From the IMG/VR virus record IMGVR_UViG_3300046804_002489, positions 1-20,922 of that record: 20,922 nucleotides of DNA; one strand, written 5' to 3'. Below the pieces are notes generated by a model. That model did not search any database. It worked only from the letters and a program-made list of their open reading frames with translations, and was not told the origin of the DNA. Made by a program: the position numbers and the translations under genes. Shown one piece after another: positions 14,056-20,579 of the stretch; position 1 is the stretch's first letter, and each line of letters starts with the position of its first letter. Source of the stretch: a virus.

Positions 14056-15009
14056 TTACTGTTTAGCAAAAGGCCAAGCACCTGTATCTGTACTAGTTGG
14101 AACGTAACGATAGCGTTCTTGTCCACCGTTTTCACGGTCGTCTTGACCTTTTTCATAGCCTTCACGATAGTCCAGACGTTCCTTGCCGTAGTACTCATCT
14201 GTAGCATTGATGTTACCTTGCCAACCTGCACTATAGCCCTTGTAAAAAGCACTAGTACCAGTTTTCATAGGACGGTTTGCTTGAGCTTGTACAGGGCGAG
14301 TAAACGCCTTATCGGCTTCAACTTCCATCTCACCGATAACTTCGTAGCGGCAAGCACGGCCCTTGGCATCGTTGTAGTCACTTGGAATGCTTACAACATC
14401 ACGTGGGTTAATCTTAACGATAACAGTACGTTCACCACCAAAACTATTCAAGTAACTTTGGCTACAAAAGTGCAAGCCTGTTGAGCAAGTATTGTCCTTG
14501 TTGTCGTCAACATCGTGACGCTCCATTTCAACAATCTTACCAACGGAGTTATCCATTGTACCAGAGTGTACGTCCATGTAGTTAGCACGAACTTTCTTGT
14601 AAGCCAAGAAGTGGCCGTCTGGAGTAATGGGCAAATTGCACTTTTCCAAGAAGCCATACAGTTCAGTAACAGCTCGCTTACTTGGGTTTTGGTACAAGTT
14701 CTCCATAAAGTTAACCATTGGCTCAATTGGAAAGCCTTCTTGCAACATTTGGATCATACGCACTGACAAACCAGTGTTCAGTTCCTTACCCTTCCAGAAA
14801 AGCGTTTCGCCTTGGATAGACACATTGCCTTGTCCATAGTTCAACACAACCTTTTTAGGTTCGATAATGTCAGGAAGTGAATCCCAATCATTTGCCTTAA
14901 TTGCGTCCAATACCTTTTGATAGGTAATGTGCGTCTTGCTAATGGTATGTGATTTGTTGCCAATTACAACAACAATATTACTACCTTGGATCAAATATGG
15001 ATAAGCCAT
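14056..15009 (-). CDS. rIIB: rIIB-like protein
   Basis: 317 residues. The T4 rIIB is 312 residues, and it follows rIIA directly, which is the canonical order. The N-terminal region (about 1-130) includes an SxVV-type strand and a VRMIQMLQEGFPIEPMVNFM helix, and the middle has CSTGLHFCS (175-183), typical of rIIB-like phage proteins. The C-terminus carries two short YxxG-type repeats: FYKGYSAGWQGN (255-266) and YREGYEKGQDD (281-291), ending in an acidic/aromatic tail. In T4, rIIA and rIIB counter RexAB-mediated exclusion and affect lysis inhibition; the detailed role is unresolved. One base separates it from the rIIA stop; AAAGGTG lies about 12 bases before the ATG, overlapping the end of rIIA. 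Confidence 0.85.
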   Translation of the reverse strand: MAYPYLIQGSNIVVVIGNKSHTISKTHITYQKVLDAIKANDWDSLPDIIEPKKVVLNYGQGNVSIQGETLFWKGKELNTGLSVRMIQMLQEGFPIEPMVNFMENLYQNPSKRAVTELYGFLEKCNLPITPDGHFLAYKKVRANYMDVHSGTMDNSVGKIVEMERHDVDDNKDNTCSTGLHFCSQSYLNSFGGERTVIVKINPRDVVSIPSDYNDAKGRACRYEVIGEMEVEADKAFTRPVQAQANRPMKTGTSAFYKGYSAGWQGNINATDEYYGKERLDYREGYEKGQDDRENGGQERYRYVPTSTDTGAWPFAKQ

Positions 15010-15010
15010 T

Positions 15011-17173
15011 TTAGTTTACACCTTTCTGTGTGTCAATCATATTCACATACTCTGCAACTTCTGCGTTAGGAGCACTACGCAAGTAGGCTAGCAACGGATA
15101 GCGTTTGCTGATTACAGAGCATTCATCAACAAACTTTTGCACTTGGGCTTCTGGACTGAATGTTACACCTTGGGCATAACGACTGCACAGACGCTTCAAA
15201 CTCAATTCACTATAACGAATCTTGTCATAGCCCTTAAACTGTGTTACCAATTTAACATACGGGCTGGCTGGATTAGTCACAGCGTTTACAATATTGCTAG
15301 TATAGCTGAGCAAGTTGAAATTGTCAACTGCCTGCAACACCAAACTCATAACAAGTTTGTTGTCAATTGGCTTGCTCAAAACGCTAACAATATGATCTTC
15401 AATGTTAACCCAATTCTTTTGGCTACGAATGAATTCAATGTCACCTTTACGCACACCGTAAATGGTAGTCTTCAAACCTTCCAAACCACAGTCTTTCAAA
15501 TCGTTATAGAACTGTTTAACGTCACCCATACCGTGTTTACTTTGAACTTCAAAGCCACTCAACGGCAAGTAGTAGTAAGTTTGGCTAGCATCAAAACTAT
15601 CAGCCTTGCCAGCATCGCGCCAAACCATTTCACGTTCACGATAGTAACCACCTGAACCACGTTCTTGCAAACACAAGATAGTAACGTTCTTACCCAAAGT
15701 AGAATCAGCACGATCCTTTTTCTGCAAGGTACTTGCTTGTACAATTCGATCCTTTGGAGGATTACTAATAGCCTTAAAGAAAGCCTTAGTATTCATATCT
15801 TTATTCTTGTTTACTTTTTCAAGAACAAAAACAGTAGTACTATGATCTGGCTTGGTAGCACGATAATGAAACTTAGCACGTTCTACAGCACCAACCTTAG
15901 TGTCGTTTACAATGAACTGAACATTGTTTTCAACAGTAATACCCCAGTAGTGTGTAACATCGTATCCGCCACCTGCTTTCTGTTTGTGGTCGGACTCTTG
16001 TTTACGATTAGGATATGCTTTGCTATGTTTAGCATAATTAAATCCACGGATGGAAATGTTATACTTTTTAGCAAGTTCTTCAACACCCAACTTGAAAGTC
16101 ATTGTACCACCGTAACGACTGTCGTCGAATGTAGGTAGTTTGGTATCTTGTACATACTTCTTAACAGCCGCTTGCCACAAACCCATGTGATACTTTTTGT
16201 ACAAGTGTACAGCACGGTCCCACAAGTTAGGAATAGCATCTGCTTCTTTAGCAATATGAATAGCCAATTGTGCGTTTACTGCTTCCAATTTACGTTTGAT
16301 AGCATCAACAGTTTGCGGAATGTAAGACAAGCCTTCACGCGATGCTTGGAAGTCTAGTTCGCCAATAGCAAAATGCAACTCCAAACCACAGTTCAACAGT
16401 AGACGCAATTCGCCCAATGCTTGTTCTGTGTTAGGAACATCAATAGGATAAGCAATATTACCCATAACAGCAACAGCTCGACGATGTCCATCTGTGTATG
16501 AATGAACGCCTGGAATAATATCTTTGGCATCATATTCTACATCACGGAATTTAAAATCTGTAACACCGCTTACAACAGGACGCAATTTAAAGTAAGTGTA
16601 AACTTGACGAGCTTCGTCTACAAACTTGGAATAGTCATAGCGGTCATTAACTGAAAACTTAACTTCAACACCGGCAGGTTCGTCGGTAGTTTCATTCATC
16701 ATCAATGCAATACTTGGAACACCTTGCTCGTTAATGAAAGCGGTATAGATACCCTTAGTGCCATCTTTGATAGCAGTTACGGTGAAGTTATCCGTATAAC
16801 TAAATGGAGACTTAGAACCAAGACCAAGGGCGCCAATAAAATCATTAGAATCAGTTTTAGTAGATTCAAAGTATGTGGTGTAGATGCTTGTGACTTGTGC
16901 ATGGGTAAGTCCTGTACCATAGTCACGAATACTAAACCAAGGCTCCAATTGGTTAGGCAAGTGGACATCAAATGGTGTATCATATTTACCAGCGGCTGTA
17001 TGACTGTCTACAGCGTTACATGAAAGTTCACGGATAATAGCACGGATCTTGTTAGCATACAAGCCCGAGCTCAAAATATTAAATGCTTTCGCAGAGTTGC
17101 GAATACGGAATTCGCCAATTTCACCAACGTTGCTCAAAACTGCTTCGTTTTGTGGTGCGTTATTGATAATCAT
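15011..17173 (-). CDS. rIIA: rIIA-like protein with GHKL ATPase domain
   Basis: 720 residues, against 725 in T4. The N-terminal ATPase motifs of the GHKL (gyrase/Hsp90/histidine kinase/MutL) fold are visible: N-box IRELSCNAVDSH (47-58, N53), G1 box DYGTG (D84-G88), and the G2 box GALGLGSKSPFSY (114-126). The rest is uncharacterised and rich in beta strands. The protein probably works with rIIB at the membrane. The start is set by AGAAAGG (17181-17187, minus) placed eight or so bases upstream of the ATG. A strong promoter (17215-17243) immediately precedes it. A translation frame on the other strand inside the gene is long but is a shadow. Confidence 0.93.
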   Translation of the reverse strand: MIINNAPQNEAVLSNVGEIGEFRIRNSAKAFNILSSGLYANKIRAIIRELSCNAVDSHTAAGKYDTPFDVHLPNQLEPWFSIRDYGTGLTHAQVTSIYTTYFESTKTDSNDFIGALGLGSKSPFSYTDNFTVTAIKDGTKGIYTAFINEQGVPSIALMMNETTDEPAGVEVKFSVNDRYDYSKFVDEARQVYTYFKLRPVVSGVTDFKFRDVEYDAKDIIPGVHSYTDGHRRAVAVMGNIAYPIDVPNTEQALGELRLLLNCGLELHFAIGELDFQASREGLSYIPQTVDAIKRKLEAVNAQLAIHIAKEADAIPNLWDRAVHLYKKYHMGLWQAAVKKYVQDTKLPTFDDSRYGGTMTFKLGVEELAKKYNISIRGFNYAKHSKAYPNRKQESDHKQKAGGGYDVTHYWGITVENNVQFIVNDTKVGAVERAKFHYRATKPDHSTTVFVLEKVNKNKDMNTKAFFKAISNPPKDRIVQASTLQKKDRADSTLGKNVTILCLQERGSGGYYREREMVWRDAGKADSFDASQTYYYLPLSGFEVQSKHGMGDVKQFYNDLKDCGLEGLKTTIYGVRKGDIEFIRSQKNWVNIEDHIVSVLSKPIDNKLVMSLVLQAVDNFNLLSYTSNIVNAVTNPASPYVKLVTQFKGYDKIRYSELSLKRLCSRYAQGVTFSPEAQVQKFVDECSVISKRYPLLAYLRSAPNAEVAEYVNMIDTQKGVN

Positions 17174-17214
17174 TTATAAGCCTTTCTGTGCCTAGTTGTT
17201 TACTGTATGTGTAT

Positions 17215-17243
17215 ATTATAGCAAACGAGCTGGAGTTTGTCAA
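17215..17243 (-). promoter_or_regulatory. Sigma70-type promoter for rIIA-rIIB
   Basis: On the minus strand, consensus -35 TTGACA (17238-17243), a 17-base spacer and consensus -10 TATAAT (17215-17220). Both hexamers match 6/6. It leaves a leader of about 35 bases before the rIIA ATG. Host RNA polymerase use early in infection is the natural reading. Confidence 0.92.
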
Positions 17244-17246
17244 CTG

Positions 17247-17275
17247 TCGATGAGTCCAAATTATGAACTCATCGA
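17247..17275 (-). other. Inverted repeat upstream of the rIIA promoter
   Basis: Nine-base arms (17247-17255 and 17267-17275, TCGATGAGT/ACTCATCGA) flank an 11-base centre, directly between the end of the 63-residue gene (17283) and the -35 of the rIIA promoter. There is no T-run after the stem on the minus strand, so it is a poor intrinsic terminator; an operator or RNA stabilising structure is possible. Confidence 0.5.
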
Positions 17276-17282
17276 GTCTAAA

Positions 17283-17474
17283 TTAACCAATTTGATCTAT
17301 GCGGGCTCTCCAATAAATCTCATAAGTGCCTTGATTGCAGGCATTTGCATAGGTTTCGGCTTCTTCGAGGGTAGTGAAGAATTTGGTTTCTTCTGGGCAA
17401 GGGCGTTGTCCCCAACCTGCTTCGTACTCAGTAACGGTGACTTTGTACAGGGTGCCAACTTTGACTTCGGACAT
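17283..17474 (-). CDS. Small hypothetical phage protein
   Basis: 63 residues, family not recognised. The sequence reads as a small beta/alpha protein: VGTLYKVTVTEYEAG strand, a basic/charged turn PCPEETK, helix FTTLEEAETYANACN and strand YEIYWRAR. Two cysteines (about 27 and 47) could pair. It has its own near-consensus promoter and a strong ribosome site AAAGGAG about eight bases before the ATG, which makes it a real gene despite its size. It sits between AAA ATPase and rIIA, and may be an early host-takeover protein; this is inference from position only. Confidence 0.8.
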   Translation of the reverse strand: MSEVKVGTLYKVTVTEYEAGWGQRPCPEETKFFTTLEEAETYANACNQGTYEIYWRARIDQIG

Positions 17475-17501
17475 TTTGGGCTCCTTTCTTACTAGGCTTT
17501 T

Positions 17502-17530
17502 AGTATAAGTGATCTAGCTAGAAATGTCAA
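17502..17530 (-). promoter_or_regulatory. Sigma70-type promoter for the 63-residue gene
   Basis: -35 TTGACA (17525-17530), 17-base spacer, -10 TATACT (17502-17507) on the minus strand. The spacer contains the perfect 10-base palindrome TCTAGCTAGA (17513-17522). The -35 begins two bases after the T-run of the upstream terminator (17533-17561), so terminator and promoter form one module. Confidence 0.9.
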
Positions 17531-17532
17531 CC

Positions 17533-17561
17533 AAAAAAATAGGGCCCGTAGGCCCTATTTT
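17533..17561 (-). terminator. Rho-independent terminator after the AAA ATPase gene
   Basis: Stem of about 11 base pairs (17536-17546 with 17551-17561) around loop 17547-17550, reading on the minus strand GGGCC-TACG-GGCCC, a UNCG-type loop closed by C-G, followed by a run of seven T (17539-17533). The stop codon of the ATPase (17560-17562) lies at the foot of the stem. Confidence 0.92.
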
Positions 17562-18651
17562 AAAATGCATCGTAGTAGCTGTATGATTTTTCTTTGACTT
17601 TGTTTAAAACCAAAGTAGTACCATCTTTTGCTACGAATACAAACTTGCCAGTTTGGCTGTCAATTTTGGTTAGGTCAGCTGGGCTGAAACGAATACGTTC
17701 CCAATCCCAATCCAAATCTCCTTCATCACCTTGCTGTTCGGCAAAGTTCTTGAAGTGAATGCTGACATTACCTTGAAGCGGATTGCCACTCCATTCTTGA
17801 GTTTCCAAATCATTGTCTGCTAATTCTTCACCGTTACGGATAACTTTTATGCTGAACTTGTTGCCTGAGTCAAACTCTGGCTTGACGTTCAACATACGCA
17901 GAGCATCCTCTGGTGTTTCATCGTAGCGATTCATTTCTTCAACTGTTGCTTTCAACATGTCAAAGTTGAACTGTGCAAACAATGCTGCAATTTGACACAA
18001 CTTTTCAGTATGCTTCAACAGAGTAGGTTTCAAGTTGTCATTACAGTATTCTGTAATAAAGCCAGCATCCAGACCTTTGTAGTCAATCATGTAGTACAAA
18101 CGTCCAGGACGGTTACGCATGTGTTGGTCAATACGCCACTTGTCGTTACAAGTCAAGACAAACAACTTTTTGCTTGGGAATACACCGTCCAGCAAGGTCA
18201 ATGCCTTTTCTTGGTCATCGCTATCGTAGACCTTTTCGAACTCGTCAAACAGAACTACACAAGGTTGTTCAATCATCTGCATAAACGCATTGAACTTGTC
18301 ACCAACCCAAGGAGCATTGATAACAATAGTAGGGATGTCCAAACGCTTTGCGGCTTCAATGGCCAAGTTCTTAGCCAGCAATGACTTACCAGAACCTTTT
18401 TCACCTGCCAGCATAACACCAGTACTTGCAGAACGATCCATGAATGTATTTAGAATACGGTCAGTGTTCTTGTCCAAGTCGCCGTAACGCTTGCCCTTGA
18501 TTTCAAAGCTCTCAATATGTTCAAGGTAAAGAGGACCATCCATAGGCATCTCTTTAACCACGTAATTACCTGCGGGCAATTTTTCATGAAGGTCCATTGC
18601 CTCTTTAGTTGAGACACGAAAAGTATTACCCGATTTTAAAAAATATGACAT
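17560..18651 (-). CDS. AAA-family ATPase
   Basis: 363 residues. Walker A GEKGSGKS (83-90), Walker B CVVLFDEFEK (131-140), sensor-1 asparagine N169 in VLTCNDKW, and arginine-finger candidates R179/R181/R184 in MRNRPGR are all present, as in classical AAA modules; a C-terminal lid follows. The first 60 residues may be an effector-binding domain. The C-terminal third (after about 270) is unassigned. Phage AAA proteins of this size serve in protein remodelling, chaperone or replication roles; which is not visible. Weak ribosome site (GAGAA) but a strong promoter upstream, and a terminator overlapping the stop. Confidence 0.9.
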   Translation of the reverse strand: MSYFLKSGNTFRVSTKEAMDLHEKLPAGNYVVKEMPMDGPLYLEHIESFEIKGKRYGDLDKNTDRILNTFMDRSASTGVMLAGEKGSGKSLLAKNLAIEAAKRLDIPTIVINAPWVGDKFNAFMQMIEQPCVVLFDEFEKVYDSDDQEKALTLLDGVFPSKKLFVLTCNDKWRIDQHMRNRPGRLYYMIDYKGLDAGFITEYCNDNLKPTLLKHTEKLCQIAALFAQFNFDMLKATVEEMNRYDETPEDALRMLNVKPEFDSGNKFSIKVIRNGEELADNDLETQEWSGNPLQGNVSIHFKNFAEQQGDEGDLDWDWERIRFSPADLTKIDSQTGKFVFVAKDGTTLVLNKVKEKSYSYYDAF

Positions 18652-18686
18652 TTAAATTCTCTTTCGTTGTGTTGCTGTATGCGTCT

Positions 18687-18715
18687 ATTATAGTTGATTA
18701 AACCCATACAGTCAA
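18687..18715 (-). promoter_or_regulatory. Sigma70-type promoter for the AAA ATPase
   Basis: -35 TTGACT (18710-18715, 5/6 match), 17-base spacer, consensus -10 TATAAT (18687-18692) on the minus strand, leader of about 29 bases. It begins ten bases beyond the stop of the kinase-like gene; no terminator lies between, so some read-through from the upstream operon is likely. Confidence 0.88.
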
Positions 18716-18725
18716 TTTGTTTTGG

Positions 18726-19187
18726 CTATACGTACCAGATTTCTTTGAAGCCTTCTTCTTCAGTTGGCTCCTCCCAACTAGCAATCATACTAGCAATGAC
18801 ATGATCTGGAATGTCTTTTCCTGGACGGCTCCACAATCGACGCATAAGTTCTTTATGCTCTGGTGTCTTAAACACCACAGCAATATGCTCGTACTTTGGC
18901 AAAGTATTAAACTTGCGAGCACGACTTGCGATAGTTGTACTAGTTTGATCCCAGATTAAATCCAAGTTGTTTGCTTGGCAAATTAAGGCTTGGTTAACCA
19001 TTAACTTGACAGCAATAGGCATGTAGTCGGTAAACACTTCGGAATAGGTCTTACCTTGTTCTTTAGCGTATGCTTCTACAAACGAATCTGTACTAACTAC
19101 AGGCATGTCCTTTGCCCATTCCTGATTGGAAATCCAGGTGCTTTTTCCAGCACCCGGAACTCCTACTAACTGATAACACTTTGGCAT
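18726..19187 (-). CDS. Polynucleotide-kinase-like P-loop kinase
   Basis: 153 residues. P-loop GVPGAGKST (9-17) is followed by STD (D34), an acidic catalytic residue in the position of T4 polynucleotide kinase D35, then IWDQTSTT (78-84) and a basic lid with R116/R117/R121. The pattern resembles the 5'-kinase half of T4 Pnk (GxPGSGKSTW), but no 3'-phosphatase domain is attached. It may phosphorylate RNA or DNA 5' ends, or be a small-molecule kinase; the nucleic-acid reading is supported by the phosphoesterase upstream. Good ribosome site (TAAGGAAG) before the ATG, nine bases downstream of the previous gene. Confidence 0.82.
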   Translation of the reverse strand: MPKCYQLVGVPGAGKSTWISNQEWAKDMPVVSTDSFVEAYAKEQGKTYSEVFTDYMPIAVKLMVNQALICQANNLDLIWDQTSTTIASRARKFNTLPKYEHIAVVFKTPEHKELMRRLWSRPGKDIPDHVIASMIASWEEPTEEEGFKEIWYV

Positions 19188-19196
19188 ACTACTTCC

Positions 19197-19802
19197 TTAC
19201 ATTGTTGGGCCATTGCCGTTCTTAAAACCTACACTACCACCTTCAGCTTCGATACGTGCAATGACGTCTTCAAATAAGATAGGAGCAAAGTCTGGTGTTT
19301 GTTCCACGCATACGCAATGGTAACGAACATCGTTCTCATCACTGTATAAAACTTCACCAGTCCTAGCGTCTACACCACGAGCCTTCTTAACACGGTTGGC
19401 GTGTAAGTGTCCGTGAATGTTAGTACCAAAACGTCCTAAGCTATCACTATGTACAGGAATATGGCTTAAGATCATTCCGTTCATAACGTGGTATGCTCGT
19501 AATTCTCTAAAGTATTGTCTGTACTCGTCATCTCTAAAGATGTCGTGGTTGCCGCGGATTAAGACCTTGTCACCGTTTAAACGAGACAACACTTTTAAGG
19601 CCTTGCGGTTAATAACAACGTCACCTAAATGGTAGACTTTGTCTGTAGGCTTGACTCGTTCGTTCCAAGCCTTAACCATAGCTTCGTCCATTTCGTCTGG
19701 ATCAGTCCACGGCCTTAACTTTGTAACACCATCGTTACGTGTGAAGCGGCAGACACCAGTATGACCAAAGTGCGTGTCGCTAACTAAAAATACACTAGGC
19801 AT
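19197..19802 (-). CDS. Calcineurin-like metallophosphoesterase
   Basis: 201 residues. The full motif set of the superfamily is present: D9-x-H11 in SDTHFGH, GD in HLGDVV (G60-D61), GNHD (84-87), H114 in LSHIP and GHLH (131-134 in NIHGHLH). The binuclear metal site is therefore probably intact. Phage members hydrolyse phosphomonoesters or phosphodiesters, including cyclic ones. Strong ribosome site AAAGGAGG before the ATG, and 12 bases from the upstream phosphatase stop. The three small enzymes downstream of the promoter at 20494 are spaced by 1 to 12 bases, forming one operon. Substrate unknown; nucleic acid ends are a candidate because of the kinase neighbour. Confidence 0.92.
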   Translation of the reverse strand: MPSVFLVSDTHFGHTGVCRFTRNDGVTKLRPWTDPDEMDEAMVKAWNERVKPTDKVYHLGDVVINRKALKVLSRLNGDKVLIRGNHDIFRDDEYRQYFRELRAYHVMNGMILSHIPVHSDSLGRFGTNIHGHLHANRVKKARGVDARTGEVLYSDENDVRYHCVCVEQTPDFAPILFEDVIARIEAEGGSVGFKNGNGPTM

Positions 19803-19814
19803 CTTGCCCTCCTT

Positions 19815-20285
19815 TCAATCTCCAATAGCTCTCATTGTACGCCAATCGTCAATGTTAGGCTTTTCATTTTCATCATAAGTCCAACCCAATGCTTTCATCA
19901 TGCGATGTTTGACTAGTAAGTTAGGACTACGAAATCTTTCTGTATCTTGAAAGCCCATCATAACACCAACTTCACAAACCGCACCCGAACGACAAATACC
20001 TGCAAAACAATGAACAATAACATCCATCTTGTTGTCTAAGGCATGTTGTAACAACCGAACAAGCTCGTTAGCCTGTTCTTGACTACACCTCATCGCTTCG
20101 TCGTCTACATGATCTTTTTCCTCTACATCAAGAAATTCAAACCGATGAACTTCTTTGAACTGATGCTTTGGTGTTGGGAACCAACTTGCTGGATCGGCAA
20201 TTTGGATCAACATTGAATTTTCTTTTACTGCAACATGAAATCCTTTTGGAATATCATCTGCCGCACAATTTTGAATCCATGGCAT
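19815..20285 (-). CDS. Dual-specificity-type (cysteine) phosphatase
   Basis: 156 residues. The P-loop signature HCFAGICRSGAV (HCx5R(S/T)), with catalytic C93 and R99, marks a protein tyrosine/dual-specificity phosphatase. An aspartate/acidic loop upstream (DVEEKDHVDDE, 53-63) could provide the general acid. Phage DSPs can dephosphorylate host proteins, nucleotides or RNA 5' ends. It follows the 66-residue gene by one base and precedes the phosphoesterase, with GGAG before the ATG. RNA triphosphatase activity, known in this fold, would fit the kinase and phosphoesterase beside it, but this is inference. Confidence 0.92.
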   Translation of the reverse strand: MPWIQNCAADDIPKGFHVAVKENSMLIQIADPASWFPTPKHQFKEVHRFEFLDVEEKDHVDDEAMRCSQEQANELVRLLQHALDNKMDVIVHCFAGICRSGAVCEVGVMMGFQDTERFRSPNLLVKHRMMKALGWTYDENEKPNIDDWRTMRAIGD

Positions 20286-20286
20286 T

Positions 20287-20487
20287 TTAAATTCTCCGCT
20301 TCTTCCATGTGTAATCTACACCATCTGGACACTTGCCATCGACAATACTGTCCGCTCCAAACTTACCTACAAGTTCCATACCATTAACTTTAATAGTAAC
20401 AAACTCGCCTAATTCTTTAGCCCAATCCATTGCTAGGGCCAATGTTTCAAACTCCTGTGAGTTTGTCTTGCTTTTAACTTCTATCAT
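20287..20487 (-). CDS. Small hypothetical protein; probable leaderless start
   Basis: 66 residues, family not recognised. Predicted helix (about 11-27) followed by two strands (FVTIKVNG, MELVGKF) and a basic tail ending KKRRI. The first gene of a four-gene unit with the phosphatase, phosphoesterase and kinase. The start is odd: the ATG at 20487 is seven bases beyond the -10 TATAAT (20494-20499), so the transcript would begin at or next to the A of the ATG and carry no ribosome site. The next in-frame ATG (residue 20) has no ribosome site either. Either translation is leaderless, or the true start is downstream. Confidence 0.7.
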   Translation of the reverse strand: MIEVKSKTNSQEFETLALAMDWAKELGEFVTIKVNGMELVGKFGADSIVDGKCPDGVDYTWKKRRI

Positions 20488-20493
20488 AAACTA

Positions 20494-20522
20494 ATTATAG
20501 CACCAAATTTTGGTACTGTCAA
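20494..20522 (-). promoter_or_regulatory. Sigma70-type promoter for the phosphatase-kinase operon
   Basis: -35 TTGACA (20517-20522), 17-base spacer, -10 TATAAT (20494-20499) on the minus strand, both 6/6. The spacer is nearly filled by an inverted repeat, ACCAAA-n-TTTGGT (20502-20514), a candidate operator. The -35 follows the T-run of the DUF2828 terminator by three bases. Confidence 0.92.
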
Positions 20523-20525
20523 CTT

Positions 20526-20550
20526 AAAAAAATAGGGCCCGAAGGCCCTA
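20526..20550 (-). terminator. Rho-independent terminator after the DUF2828 gene
   Basis: A 7-base-pair stem (20533-20539 with 20544-20550) with loop 20540-20543, reading on the minus strand GGGCC-TTCG-GGCCC (UUCG loop), followed by seven T (20532-20526). It lies about 30 bases beyond the DUF2828 stop. Confidence 0.9.
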
Positions 20551-20579
20551 CTCAAACTATGTTGTATTTCTACAACAGT

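Noticed and set aside
14119-14484. Plus-strand open frame of 121 codons opposite rIIB
   Set aside because: Lies fully inside the rIIB gene on the other strand, with no ribosome site, motif or promoter of its own.
15137-15655. Long plus-strand open frame opposite rIIA (172 codons)
   Set aside because: It runs antisense to rIIA, which has clear GHKL motifs, promoter and ribosome site. The frame has no ribosome site or recognisable motif and is best read as a shadow.
17247-17275. Inverted repeat as intrinsic terminator of the 63-residue gene
   Set aside because: No T-run follows on the minus strand, so listed only as an inverted repeat of unknown role.
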